From Oscillospiraceae bacterium (lineage in GTDB: Bacteria; Bacillota; Clostridia; Oscillospirales; Ruminococcaceae), in assembly GCA_017466865.1 (NCBI GenBank), contig JAFTTI010000013.1, positions 1 to 64,000 of the forward strand: a DNA stretch of 64,000 bases. The letters run 5' to 3'. Below the pieces are notes generated by a model. That model saw only the letters and a list, made by a program, of their open reading frames with translations, searched no databases and was not told the DNA's origin. Below, in pieces: positions 45,467 to 53,936 of the stretch. The position numbers and the translations under genes were made by a program. Within the stretch, counting starts at the first letter, position 1, and every line of letters starts with the position of its first letter.

Positions 45467-46009
45467 TTATGCTATTATTGATTTTACTGATGTTTTGATT
45501 CCTTCAAGTCGGTTTCTGATACTTGAATCCATACGGACATTATCATAATCAAGGATAATTCCCCCGAGAATTGATTTATCCGTTTTTTCAACAAGAGTTA
45601 TCTTCTTTCCGCTGACACTTTCAAGTTTTGCCTTGAGCTTTGTCTTTAAAGCATCTGAAAGAGGCTCTGCTGTTGTAACCTTGACTTCGATTATTCCGTT
45701 ATAATCGTTGTAAAGTGATTTAAGACATTCAGAAATTCCCATAAAGGATGACATACGATTTTTTTCTGTTATTACAAAGAGAAAATTCATCGCATATTCT
45801 GAGAGTTTTCCTGAGAAAACTTTAGTAAGACTTTCTTTCTTCTCATCAAAAGAAATTGTTGGAGAAGACAAAAGCTTTATAAAATCAGGGTTTTCACCGA
45901 ATATTTCTGCTGTTTCAAAAATTTCGGTGCATAAGGTTTCAAGGCAATTCTGTTCCTTACCAAGACCAAATACCGCTTCGGCATAAGTTTTTTCAACAAT
46001 TCCTGCCAT
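45467..46009 (-). CDS. atpH: ATP synthase F1 delta subunit
   Basis: 180 residues of the OSCP/delta family: N-terminal helical domain (VEKTYAEAVFGLGKEQN) and C-terminal LVEKTDKSILGGIILDYDNVRMDSSIRNRLEG. It links F1 to the b stalk. Its ATG overlaps the atpF stop (TAATG). Confidence 0.95.
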   Translation of the reverse strand: MAGIVEKTYAEAVFGLGKEQNCLETLCTEIFETAEIFGENPDFIKLLSSPTISFDEKKESLTKVFSGKLSEYAMNFLFVITEKNRMSSFMGISECLKSLYNDYNGIIEVKVTTAEPLSDALKTKLKAKLESVSGKKITLVEKTDKSILGGIILDYDNVRMDSSIRNRLEGIKTSVKSIIA

Positions 46010-46548
46010 TACAGTTCACCCACATTTTCAATAAATTCCTCGATAAGTCTGTCGTTATCCTTTGTTGTGATTTCTTTTTCAACAACCTTTTCTGCGACAG
46101 CTATTGCTATTTCGGAAATTTCGTCCTTTATCTGATTTACTGCGCGTTTCTTTTCACGCTCGATATCTTCGTTAGCCTTAGCAACGATACCTGCTGCCTC
46201 ATTTTTAGCGGCAAACACGATTTCATCCGAACGCTGCTGGGCTTTTAATGTGGCGTTTCTGATAATATCTGCAGATTCTTCCTTTGCGTTGCGGATTTTT
46301 TCATCATATTCAGCTTCGAGAGCCTTTGCGGTTTCTCTTGCTTTATCCGCTTCGGAATAAGAATCTTCAACATATTTTTTTCTTTCTTCGAGTATCTGGT
46401 TTACTTTTCCGAAAAGAAAATGCTTTATTACCAGAAAGAGAATCAGAGTATTGAGGAGAGTTCCGACAATAGTACCGGGGTCAATCGACAGGAACTCAAG
46501 ATTGAGAGCACCTGACGCTATGCACGGTAACATTATTTCAAAGCTCAT
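46009..46548 (-). CDS. atpF: ATP synthase Fo b subunit
   Basis: 179 residues: one membrane helix (about 26-47, IVGTLLNTLILFLVIKHFLF) after a short hydrophobic N-terminus, then a long Ala/Glu/Lys-rich stator coil. CAGGAGG precedes the ATG. It lies 15 nt after atpE. Confidence 0.95.
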   Translation of the reverse strand: MSFEIMLPCIASGALNLEFLSIDPGTIVGTLLNTLILFLVIKHFLFGKVNQILEERKKYVEDSYSEADKARETAKALEAEYDEKIRNAKEESADIIRNATLKAQQRSDEIVFAAKNEAAGIVAKANEDIEREKKRAVNQIKDEISEIAIAVAEKVVEKEITTKDNDRLIEEFIENVGEL

Positions 46549-46563
46549 ATAATCCTCCTGATA

Positions 46564-46860
<297 letters not shown>

Positions 46861-46887
46861 TTATTTTAATTTTAATAATAAACATAG

Positions 46888-47655
46888 TTATTTTTTGTCA
46901 TCGGGGATGCAGTTTCCGACATTAGCCATTGTAAGCATAACGAAAATGAATGCCTGCATAAATCCGCTGAACAAATCGAAATAAACCGAGAGCACAGCAG
47001 GGATACCAACCTGCAATACACCGATTTTCAGTTCTCCCATGCTGAAGTAAAGGTGAAGCTTTGCCGAAAGATTGGCAAGTGCCCAATAAATCAACGATGT
47101 GATAACCATTCCGCCTGCGACATTTCCGAAATGACGGAGACCCATAGAAACAGGCGTCATAACTTCGGAGAAGATGTTCATAGGCGTCAATACGAAAATA
47201 GGCTCGGTAAATCCTTTAAGATAGCCGCCGATACCGCTGTATTTAAGCTTGGTGTAGGTTATCATGACAAGGCATATAAGCGCCCATGATATAGTAACAC
47301 TTGCGTCTGCTGTCATTGAGCGGAGACCGAAAAGGCTGACAAGGCTTCCTGTTATGGAGAAGACGAAAATTGTCGCGATGTAAGGAGCATATACGAGGTG
47401 TGACGGACCCATATTATCCTTAACAAGTTTGTTGACAGTTTCAACTATCCATTCAGCAACTACCTGTCTTTTTGTCGGGATTTTTCCCATTCCGTGAGTA
47501 AGCCATATAACAAACAGGCTGATTAAAACAACCAGAACAAATCCTATGACAACGGATTCGGTTATGTTTATTGTTCCGATAAGAGGCAGTTCAAAACTGA
47601 ACAGCACACCAGGACCGCTTACTCCTCCGAAATCGCCCGACTGAGCAATTCCCAT
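46888..47655 (-). CDS. atpB: ATP synthase Fo a subunit
   Basis: 255 residues from the ATG at 47655 (AAAAAGGAGG upstream). There are five to six membrane helices. The essential Arg is in GLRHFGNVAGGMVI and the C-terminal helix in LFSGFMQAFIFVMLTMANVGN. It forms the ion half-channels against the c-ring. A longer in-frame reading to 47715 overlaps atpI and is unlikely. Confidence 0.94.
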   Translation of the reverse strand: MGIAQSGDFGGVSGPGVLFSFELPLIGTINITESVVIGFVLVVLISLFVIWLTHGMGKIPTKRQVVAEWIVETVNKLVKDNMGPSHLVYAPYIATIFVFSITGSLVSLFGLRSMTADASVTISWALICLVMITYTKLKYSGIGGYLKGFTEPIFVLTPMNIFSEVMTPVSMGLRHFGNVAGGMVITSLIYWALANLSAKLHLYFSMGELKIGVLQVGIPAVLSVYFDLFSGFMQAFIFVMLTMANVGNCIPDDKK

Positions 47656-47656
47656 A

Positions 47657-48055
47657 TTATTTTCCCTCCTTTTTGTCAGAATAGATTGATTTGATAAAAT
47701 ATATCGGTTTGACATAAAGGAAGGGAATTAAAACCCCTATTGTGTCAAACAAATCCGATACAAGTGAAATGAATATTGCCACAGCAACAATAATACTGCG
47801 GACTGCATAACTTGACGCCATCTTTCTTTTTACACGCTTTTCGTTTTTATCAACTGCAAATCGTTTGAAAGCAAGTTCTACATCTCCCCCGAGGATAACC
47901 AGATTGAAGACGAGTGTAGCGCTTCCCAGTAAAAGTCCAAGAATGACATCATAATTAAAGCCTTTGAAAATGAATGAAATAAGATATACCGCAATATCGG
48001 CTATCGCAACACAGGGAATAATGAACTTCAGTTCATCTTTTACCATTCTGTTCAT
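47657..48055 (-). CDS. ATP synthase subunit I (AtpI-like)
   Basis: 132 residues with four membrane helices and a basic loop (DKNEKRVKRKM). Its position directly before atpB, with stop and start 1 nt apart, and its topology identify it as the AtpI-type assembly protein, which helps form the c-ring. The start overlaps the preceding stop (TAATG). Sequence similarity in this family is low. Confidence 0.8.
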   Translation of the reverse strand: MNRMVKDELKFIIPCVAIADIAVYLISFIFKGFNYDVILGLLLGSATLVFNLVILGGDVELAFKRFAVDKNEKRVKRKMASSYAVRSIIVAVAIFISLVSDLFDTIGVLIPFLYVKPIYFIKSIYSDKKEGK

Positions 48056-48297
48056 TATTTCTTATCCCCTTTTTTGTTATCAAGCATCTTTAAAAATACC
48101 TTTGCGAGAGAAATTGTATCCGCAGCAGCAAGTAGAAACGCAAGAACTATCGCTACTATTGTAACCCAATCGCCCAAAGAAAATTTATCTTTGAGATAAT
48201 CCGCAAGCAAAAGGCAGACTATGAACGGAGTTATTATTCCGACAGAAAACTGAAGCCCGTAATAAAAGTAATTCAGAGCGTTTATAAGTTTATTCAA
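48055..48297 (-). CDS. AtpZ/AtpI-type small membrane protein
   Basis: 80 residues from a TTG at 48297, with CGGGGGA 6 nt upstream. Two membrane helices (ALNYFYYGLQFSVGIITPFIVCLLLADYL and WVTIVAIVLAFLLAAADT) fit AtpZ proteins, which occur at the head of sodium- and proton-type atp operons and may bring in Mg2+ or Ca2+. It is the first gene of the operon. I see no convincing promoter between it and the divergent tRNA-Leu promoter. A longer frame upstream to 48462 reads through the tRNA and is not coding. Confidence 0.7.
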   Translation of the reverse strand: MNKLINALNYFYYGLQFSVGIITPFIVCLLLADYLKDKFSLGDWVTIVAIVLAFLLAAADTISLAKVFLKMLDNKKGDKK

Positions 48298-48329
48298 AAT
48301 AAATCCCCCGACAAAATTTAAAATTATTA

Positions 48330-48358
48330 TTGACATTTTAAAAATACAGTTGTATAAT
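48330..48358 (+). promoter_or_regulatory. tRNA-Leu(TAA) promoter
   Basis: TTGACA (48330-48335), 17 nt, TATAAT (48353-48358): perfect consensus, 13 nt before the tRNA. Confidence 0.85.
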
Positions 48359-48370
48359 AAATGATGTTGT

Positions 48371-48457
48371 GCCGCTGTGGTGGAATTGGTAGACACAAGG
48401 GACTTAAAATCCCTCGCCGTTAAAAGCGTACCGGTTCGAGTCCGGTTAGCGGCACCA
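48371..48457 (+). tRNA. tRNA-Leu(TAA)
   Basis: An 87-nt class II tRNA with anticodon loop CTTAAAA (anticodon TAA), long variable arm CGCCGTTAAAAGCG, T arm GGTTCGAGTCC and encoded CCA. A Rho-independent terminator follows. Confidence 0.95.
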
Positions 48458-48460
48458 GAC

Positions 48461-48498
48461 AATCGGATTTGTCTTATCGGGCAAGTCCGATTTTATTT
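48461..48498 (+). terminator. tRNA-Leu terminator
   Basis: AATCGGATTTG (48461-48471) and CAAGTCCGATT (48482-48492), 11 bp with one G-T pair, followed by TTATTTTTTATTT. Confidence 0.85.
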
Positions 48499-48600
48499 TT
48501 TATTTATACGCTGTTACCAATTATACAATGTTAATTTTAACATATTTTAAGCATAATGTCAACAAAAACCAACTTTTTTTAGCGGCATCTTTGCTACAAA

Positions 48601-48647
48601 AAAACGCCTGTTTTTCGGGATTTTCTCTCCTTTCAAACAAGCGTTTT
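48601..48647 (-). terminator. terminator of the superoxide reductase gene
   Basis: AAAACGCCTGTTT (48601-48613) pairs with AAACAAGCGTTTT (48635-48647) over a 21-nt loop. The minus-strand transcript ends in TTTTTTTG. It lies 37 nt after the stop. The rest of 48500-48600 is A/T-rich with nothing recognisable. Confidence 0.75.
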
Positions 48648-48683
48648 TATTATTACATTAAAATTTCACAATTTAATCACAAT

Positions 48684-49052
48684 TTATTTCTTCCAGAGGC
48701 CATGAAGATTGCAGTAGGCATAGACTTCTTCTACTGTTTCTCCATCAGTAATTGCAAAAGAAACGGCAGGTGTGTCGCCAGGTTTGAGTTCCTTTAACTG
48801 AACGCCTGAATTTGTCTTGACAACAACCCATTCGATATAATGTTCAGGAAGCATAGGATGGTCAACTTCGCCGATTTTCACATTAACCACTCCGTTTTCA
48901 ACTGTGTATACAGGAATATGCTTTTCAACCGCTGCGTCAACAGAACCTGCGATAATTTCTTCCATCTTTTCGCCACAGCATGAAACAGGAACATTAACAT
49001 CCTTGATTTTGAAAATAATTTGATTACAATGATTGCATTTATAGAATTTCAT
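48684..49052 (-). CDS. superoxide reductase (desulfoferrodoxin family)
   Basis: 122 residues. It reduces superoxide to peroxide without making oxygen, typical of anaerobes. The N-terminal desulforedoxin-like iron site has CNHC and CCGEKM, and the catalytic centre II ligands are in VEKHIPV, VDHPMLPEHYIEW and AYCNLHGLWK. Both iron centres therefore look complete. AAAGGAGG precedes the ATG. It stands alone between tRNA genes. Confidence 0.93.
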   Translation of the reverse strand: MKFYKCNHCNQIIFKIKDVNVPVSCCGEKMEEIIAGSVDAAVEKHIPVYTVENGVVNVKIGEVDHPMLPEHYIEWVVVKTNSGVQLKELKPGDTPAVSFAITDGETVEEVYAYCNLHGLWKK

Positions 49053-49126
49053 ATCTATAAAACCTCCTTTAATTTATTTCATCTGAATATTTTATGCTTA
49101 AAACATAAAGATATACTTATAAAACA

Positions 49127-49155
49127 ACAGACCCCGATTTTCAGAGTCTGTTTTT
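49127..49155 (-). terminator. tRNA-Leu(CAA) terminator
   Basis: AACAGAC (49127-49133) and GTCTGTT (49146-49152) enclose a 12-nt loop; on the minus strand GTTTTATAAG follows. It lies 5 nt after the tRNA 3' end. Confidence 0.65.
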
Positions 49156-49159
49156 TATG

Positions 49160-49246
49160 TGGTACCGGTGGTCGGGCTCGAACCGACACGGTGTCGCCAC
49201 CACGGGATTTTGAGTCCAGCACGTCTACCAATTCCATCACACCGGC
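49160..49246 (-). tRNA. tRNA-Leu(CAA)
   Basis: A minus-strand class II tRNA of 87 nt. Anticodon loop CTCAAAA gives CAA. The variable arm is long, the T arm GGTTCGAGCCC, and CCA is encoded at 49160-49162. It lies 20 nt after the upstream gene and has no promoter of its own in the gap, so it may be read through from it. Confidence 0.95.
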
Positions 49247-49266
49247 ATAAAAAGGCGCAAAGCCTT

Positions 49267-49638
49267 TTATATCAGATTTTTAAAATAGTTTATAACAGAA
49301 CCCGCATCGGTTGAAACCTCTGTCGCTTCACCCATAAGTTCATCAAATAAAGTTGCATCAAGCTGAATAAGGAAATACCATACTATTCCTATGAAAAGGG
49401 CAATAAACAGAAGAACGAGAATTACACCTACAATTGTCTTTAAAACCTCTTCGACAAAAAGTTTGCGGGGCTTTTTAAGTTCTTCAGGCATTTCGGGTTC
49501 TTTTCTCGCTCTATACGAGCCTTTTTTATTCAGAGAACCTGAAATTTCGAGTGTATCCTTTATTTCATCAGCAGCAATTATGTCGTCATCAACTTCTGTT
49601 TCCATATCGAGTTCCATATCCTTTTCTTTAGCTGCCAT
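49267..49638 (-). CDS. hypothetical single-pass membrane protein
   Basis: 123 residues. An acidic N-terminal third (MELDMETEVDDDIIAADEIKD is cytoplasmic by charge) leads to a basic patch (RKEPEMPEELKKPRK), one membrane helix at about 68-92 and a short acidic C-terminus. I do not recognise a family. GGGGGTG precedes the ATG and a TTGACA-17-TAAAAT promoter lies at 49673-49701. Confidence 0.62.
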   Translation of the reverse strand: MAAKEKDMELDMETEVDDDIIAADEIKDTLEISGSLNKKGSYRARKEPEMPEELKKPRKLFVEEVLKTIVGVILVLLFIALFIGIVWYFLIQLDATLFDELMGEATEVSTDAGSVINYFKNLI

Positions 49639-49672
49639 AAAAACACCCCCGAGCGAAAAATCATCTGTATAT

Positions 49673-49701
49673 ATTTTATATTATTTTCGGTTCATTGTCA
49701 A
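49673..49701 (-). promoter_or_regulatory. promoter of the single-pass membrane protein gene
   Basis: TTGACA (49696-49701), 17 nt, TAAAAT (49673-49678) on the minus strand. Confidence 0.7.
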
Positions 49702-49708
49702 CAGTTTA

Positions 49709-49737
49709 TTGAAACGGAATGATTTTTGTGATAGAAT
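49709..49737 (+). promoter_or_regulatory. promoter of the DUF2752 gene
   Basis: TTGAAA (49709-49714), 17 nt, TAGAAT (49732-49737), with a TGA extension before the -10. Confidence 0.55.
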
Positions 49738-49770
49738 AATACTTATTGAGAAAAGGATGGTGAATTAGTT

Positions 49771-50151
49771 TTGGAAAGAAAAAAAGAAAAGATAATTACT
49801 ATAATTCTTCCCTTTATTTTTATCATCGGATTTATTGTTTTAAAGACAAATACCAACTTTTTTCTTTCGCTTTTGCCTTCGTTCTGTGGATTTTATATGA
49901 TAACCGGAAAACAATGTTTCGCCTGTGGAAACACAAGAAGTGTTCTTTCGATTTTAAGAGGAGATATTATTTCCGCGATAAAATTCAATCCGGCAATACC
50001 AATCCTTCTTTTGCTGACAATACTTTTATACATAGAATTCTTCATATATTCTTTCTTCGGAAAAAAGGTTAAAATTATCCCGAGAAATGCGGTTTTCTGG
50101 GTGATTTTTTCGGTAGTTCTTCTGTCGTATTACATATTGAGAAATCTTTAA
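49771..50151 (+). CDS. DUF2752 membrane protein
   Basis: 126 residues, three membrane helices. The hallmark C-xxx-TGKQCFACGNTRSVLSILRGD...FNP (Cys pair, NTR, RGD, NP) matches DUF2752 proteins, small membrane proteins of unknown function, often near other small membrane proteins. The start is TTG at 49771, preceded by AAAAGGATGG. It is followed after 72 nt by its own neighbour gene with a separate promoter. Confidence 0.75.
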   Translation: MERKKEKIITIILPFIFIIGFIVLKTNTNFFLSLLPSFCGFYMITGKQCFACGNTRSVLSILRGDIISAIKFNPAIPILLLLTILLYIEFFIYSFFGKKVKIIPRNAVFWVIFSVVLLSYYILRNL

Positions 50152-50167
50152 ATATAAAATCATTTTA

Positions 50168-50196
50168 TTGCATTTTTATTTAAGTGATGATATAAT
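50168..50196 (+). promoter_or_regulatory. promoter of the 74-residue protein gene
   Basis: TTGCAT (50168-50173), 17 nt, TATAAT (50191-50196), with TGA extension. Confidence 0.62.
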
Positions 50197-50241
50197 ATTT
50201 TCATAGCCTTTAAGGCATAAAAAATGAAAGAGGTAATTTTT

Positions 50242-50466
50242 ATGGATATCAAAGCAAAAATCGCAGAAATCGTTGAAAAAATCAAGAATGACAAGAATTT
50301 CGCATCTGATTTTCAGAAAGACCCTGTAACTGCTGTCGAAAAAGTTCTCGGTGTTGACCTTCCTAACGACCAGATTGAAAAAATCATCGACGGCGTTAAG
50401 GCAAAAATCTCTGTTGACGATGTAAAGGACAAAGTCGGCGGACTTCTCGATAAAATCGGTCTTTAA
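50242..50466 (+). CDS. small helical protein of unknown function
   Basis: 74 residues from the ATG at 50242 (GAAAGAGG upstream). All helical and very Lys/Asp-rich: KIAEIVEKIKNDKNFASDFQ, then a turn DPVTAVEKVLGVDLPNDQ and GLLDKIGL at the end. The pattern looks like the small cytosolic proteins seen widely in Clostridia, and faintly like Nif11-type leader regions. No modification enzyme is nearby, so a peptide-precursor role is unsupported. It has its own promoter and terminator. Confidence 0.68.
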   Translation: MDIKAKIAEIVEKIKNDKNFASDFQKDPVTAVEKVLGVDLPNDQIEKIIDGVKAKISVDDVKDKVGGLLDKIGL

Positions 50467-50475
50467 CAAAAATAT

Positions 50476-50503
50476 GCCCCGTAAAAAATACGGGGCGTTT
50501 TTT
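50476..50503 (+). terminator. terminator of the 74-residue protein gene
   Basis: GCCCCGTA (50476-50483), loop AAAAA, TACGGGGC (50489-50496), then GTTTTTTATTTT. Confidence 0.9.
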
Positions 50504-50517
50504 ATTTTAAAAACAAA

Positions 50518-50547
50518 AACCGCTTATGATTTTTGTCATAAGCGGTT
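50518..50547 (-). terminator. carB terminator
   Basis: AACCGCTTATGA (50518-50529) and TCATAAGCGGTT (50536-50547) form a 12-bp stem; on the minus strand TTTGTTTTT follows. It lies 7 nt after the carB stop. Confidence 0.88.
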
Positions 50548-50554
50548 TATTTTA

Positions 50555-53500
50555 TTATTCGATTTCGCTATGGAACTGCTGGAGAGATTTAACTCCCTTT
50601 CCGCCGCCGTTCTTTATAGCCTTGATACCTTCAACAGTTGCCTTTGCGGCAGCCATTGTTGTTACATAGAATACACGCTTGCGTACTGCGTTCTTTCTGA
50701 TGTAACTGTCATCTTCATTACCCTGTTTGTCATCGGGAGTATTGATAATTATATCAATTTCACCGTTTGTTATAGCATCAAGGATATTGGGTCTGCCTTC
50801 CTGAAGTTTTGCTATCTTTTCGGCCTTTATGCCATTTTCTGTAATGAGCTTATGTGTTCCGCCTGTTGCGATGATTTTAAATCCACATTCTTCAAAGCCC
50901 TTCGCAACTTCAACAACCTCGGGCTTATCGCTGTTGTTTACACTGATAAGAACTGTTCCCGAAAGGGCAATCTTTGTCTGTGTTGCTTCCTGTGCCTTGA
51001 AATATGCTTCGCCGAAGTTATCAGACATTCCGAGAACTTCACCTGTTGAACGCATTTCAGGTCCTAAAAGCGGGTCGACTTCTGTAAACATATTGAATGG
51101 GAATACGGCTTCCTTAACGCCATAATGATTGAACTTTCTTTCCTTGAGCGCAGGAACGGGTGATGCGTTTCCTGTAAGTGGTGCTGTGATGATTTCTGTT
51201 GCAATCTTAACCATCTTTATGTTACATACCTTGGAAACGAGAGGAACTGTTCTTGATGCACGGGGGTTGGCTTCGAGAACATAAACCTTATCGCTTTCGA
51301 TAGCATACTGCATATTCATAAGACCGCGTACATCCATTTCCTTCGCAATCTTCTTTGTATATTCCTTGATTGTTTCAACATTCTTGGGTGAGATATTAAG
51401 TGAAGGAAGAATACAAGCAGAGTCGCCTGAGTGGATACCTGCGAGTTCGATATGTTCCATAACCGCGGGAACAAATACATTTTCGCCGTCGCTTATAGCA
51501 TCTGCTTCACATTCTGTTGCGTTGCTGAGGAAACGGTCAACGAGGATAGGTCTGTCGGGTGTAACACCTACTGCCGCCTTCATATAAATTCTGAGGCCTT
51601 CTTCGTCGTGGACAACTTCCATACCGCGTCCACCGAGAACATAAGAAGGACGAACCATTACGGGATAGCCTATTCTGTTTGCGATTTCGATAGCGTCTTC
51701 AACTGTTACTGCCATACCTGATTCAGGCATAGGGATTTCGAGTTTTTCCATCATAGCACGGAAAAGGTCTCTGTCTTCGGCAAAGTCGATAGTTTCGGGA
51801 GTTGTTCCGAGAATATTGACACCTGCTTTTTTAAGGTCAGCCGCGAGGTTGAGAGGAGTCTGTCCTCCGAACTGTGCGATAACGCCTACGGGCTTTTCTT
51901 TATCGTGAATAGCAAGAACATCTTCGAGTGTGAGAGGTTCGAAATAGAGCTTATCTGATGTGTCATAGTCGGTTGAAACTGTTTCGGGGTTACAGTTAAT
52001 CATAATTGTTTCAAAGCCGAGTTCGCGGAGAGCGTTTGCAGCATGAACACAGCAGTAGTCAAATTCGATGCCCTGACCTATTCTGTTAGGACCAGAACCT
52101 AAAATCATAACCTTAGGCCTGCCTTCGGATACAGGGCTCTTATCTTCTTCGATATTGTATGAAGAATAGTAGTATGCTGAATTTTCTGTTCCGCTTACAT
52201 GAACGCCTTCCCACGCTTCTGTTATACCATATTCAATTCTCTTTTCACGGATATCGGATTCAGGAATTTCGAGAATCTGTGAGAGGTATTTATCTGAGAA
52301 ACCATCTTTCTTAGCCTGTAAGAGAACTTCCTTAGAAGGAACAGCACCCTTATTCTGCATAAGTGCATTTTCTTCGTCAACAAGTTCCTTCATCTGATTG
52401 ATGAAATACTTTTTAATCTTTGTGAGTTCAAAGAGTTCATCAACAGTTGCGCCTTTTCTGAGTGCTTCATACATAATGAACTGGCGTTCTGATGTAGGAG
52501 TATGGAGCATCTTGATGAGTTCTTCTTTAGTTTTCTTATTGTAGTTTTCAGCAAAACCGAGACCGTATCTTCCCTTTTCGAGACTTCTGATAGCCTTCTG
52601 GAATGCTTCCTTATATGTTTTACCGATACTCATAACTTCGCCTACGGCTCTCATCTGTGTACCGAGTTTATCTTCTGCCTTCTTGAACTTTTCAAATGCC
52701 CAGCGAGCAAACTTGATAACAATATAATCGCCATCGGGACGGTATTTATCAAGTGTTCCGTATTTTCCGCAAGGAATATCCTTAAGAGTAAGACCTGTTG
52801 CGAGCATAGCTGAAACGAGAGCTATGGGGAAACCTGTTGCCTTTGAAGCGAGCGCTGATGAACGAGATGTTCTGGGGTTGATTTCGATTACTGCAATTCT
52901 TCCGTCTTCGGGGTTTCTTGCGAACTGAACATTTGTTCCGCCGATTACTTCGATAGCATCAACAATCTTATAAGCCTGACGCTGAAGTTCTTTCTGAACA
53001 TCTTCTGCAATTGTAATCATAGGTGCTGAACAGAAACTGTCGCCTGTGTGAACACCGAGAGGGTCGATATTTTCAATGAAGCAGACTGTGATCATATTTC
53101 CTTCACGGTCTCTTACTACTTCGAGTTCGAGTTCTTCCCAACCGAGAATACATTCTTCAACGAGAACCTGTCCTACGAGAGAAGCCTGAAGTCCTCTTGC
53201 ACATACTGATTTGAGTTCGTCGATATTATAAACAATACCGCCGCCTGTTCCACCCATTGTATAAGCAGGACGGAGAACTACGGGATAACCGAGTTTATCA
53301 GCGATAGCAAGGGCTTCGTCAACTGTATATGCAACTTCACTTCTTGCCATTTCTATTCCAAGACTATCCATAGTCTTCTTGAATTCTATTCTGTCTTCAC
53401 CGCGTTCGATAGCATCAACCTGAACACCGATAACTTCTACATTATACTTTTCAAGAACCCCGAGTTGTGCGAGTTCTGAACAGAGGTTAAGACCTGACTG

Positions 53501-53770
53501 TCCACCAAGGTTAGGAAGGAGGCAGTCGGGGCGTTCTTTAGCGATAATTTCTTCAAGACGGGACGCGTTGAGAGGTTCGATATATGTAACATCGGCTGTT
53601 TCAGGGTCTGTCATGATTGTTGCAGGGTTAGAATTGACAAGGACAATTTCGTATCCGAGTTTTCTGAGCGCCTTACAAGCCTGTGTTCCTGAATAGTCAA
53701 ATTCACATGCCTGTCCGATAATGATAGGACCTGAACCGATTATAAGGACCTTTTTCTTTTTGTTCTCCAT
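50555..53770 (-). CDS. carB: carbamoyl-phosphate synthase large subunit
   Basis: 1071 residues, full length. It makes carbamoyl phosphate for pyrimidines and arginine. Two homologous ATP-grasp halves are visible: N-terminal KVLIIGSGPIIIGQACEFDYSGTQACKAL and second half KVMILGSGPNRIGQGIEFDYCC, each with a carboxyphosphate or carbamate site (VRPAYTMGGTGGGI, VRPSYVLGGRGMEV). An oligomerisation region lies between them, and a C-terminal MGS-like allosteric domain at the end (GFKIIATGGTHKLITENG). The glutaminase partner carA is not adjacent, and no other pyr or arg gene is in view. A GGGG-AAAA-CCCC hairpin lies in its leader. Confidence 0.97.
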   Translation of the reverse strand: MENKKKKVLIIGSGPIIIGQACEFDYSGTQACKALRKLGYEIVLVNSNPATIMTDPETADVTYIEPLNASRLEEIIAKERPDCLLPNLGGQSGLNLCSELAQLGVLEKYNVEVIGVQVDAIERGEDRIEFKKTMDSLGIEMARSEVAYTVDEALAIADKLGYPVVLRPAYTMGGTGGGIVYNIDELKSVCARGLQASLVGQVLVEECILGWEELELEVVRDREGNMITVCFIENIDPLGVHTGDSFCSAPMITIAEDVQKELQRQAYKIVDAIEVIGGTNVQFARNPEDGRIAVIEINPRTSRSSALASKATGFPIALVSAMLATGLTLKDIPCGKYGTLDKYRPDGDYIVIKFARWAFEKFKKAEDKLGTQMRAVGEVMSIGKTYKEAFQKAIRSLEKGRYGLGFAENYNKKTKEELIKMLHTPTSERQFIMYEALRKGATVDELFELTKIKKYFINQMKELVDEENALMQNKGAVPSKEVLLQAKKDGFSDKYLSQILEIPESDIREKRIEYGITEAWEGVHVSGTENSAYYYSSYNIEEDKSPVSEGRPKVMILGSGPNRIGQGIEFDYCCVHAANALRELGFETIMINCNPETVSTDYDTSDKLYFEPLTLEDVLAIHDKEKPVGVIAQFGGQTPLNLAADLKKAGVNILGTTPETIDFAEDRDLFRAMMEKLEIPMPESGMAVTVEDAIEIANRIGYPVMVRPSYVLGGRGMEVVHDEEGLRIYMKAAVGVTPDRPILVDRFLSNATECEADAISDGENVFVPAVMEHIELAGIHSGDSACILPSLNISPKNVETIKEYTKKIAKEMDVRGLMNMQYAIESDKVYVLEANPRASRTVPLVSKVCNIKMVKIATEIITAPLTGNASPVPALKERKFNHYGVKEAVFPFNMFTEVDPLLGPEMRSTGEVLGMSDNFGEAYFKAQEATQTKIALSGTVLISVNNSDKPEVVEVAKGFEECGFKIIATGGTHKLITENGIKAEKIAKLQEGRPNILDAITNGEIDIIINTPDDKQGNEDDSYIRKNAVRKRVFYVTTMAAAKATVEGIKAIKNGGGKGVKSLQQFHSEIE

Positions 53771-53860
53771 TTAAAAACACTCCTTACAGAAAATATATCT
53801 TTATGGGGTTTTCCCCTTTTTAACTTTATAAAAAATCATCTTATCTTTTCTATTATATCA

Positions 53861-53875
53861 CATTTCGACATAAAA
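53861..53875 (-). promoter_or_regulatory. candidate carB promoter (extended -10)
   Basis: TGATATAAT on the minus strand is an extended -10 with no good -35 box. A perfect 4-bp GGGGAAAACCCC hairpin (53805-53816) follows in the leader before GTAAGGAG and the ATG. I see no PyrR-binding motif. Confidence 0.5.
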
Positions 53876-53912
53876 GAAAATAGTATTTTTAAACATTTTT
53901 AAAAAAAATCCG

Positions 53913-53936
53913 AAAAAAGCGACAACAATGCCGCTT
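53913..53936 (-). terminator. terminator overlapping the end of the DtxR-family gene
   Basis: AAGCG (53917-53921) pairs with CGCTT (53932-53936) over a 10-nt loop; TTTTTTCGGATTTTTTTT follows on the minus strand. The stem includes the stop codon. Confidence 0.6.

Noticed and set aside
48336-48462. Longer AtpZ frame reading through the tRNA-Leu gene
   Set aside because: It overlaps the tRNA on the other strand, and the N-terminal residues are tRNA-derived; the TTG at 48297 has a good ribosome binding site.
53797-53820. PyrR attenuator before carB
   Set aside because: Only a 4-bp GGGG-AAAA-CCCC hairpin is present; no PyrR-loop motif and no terminator.
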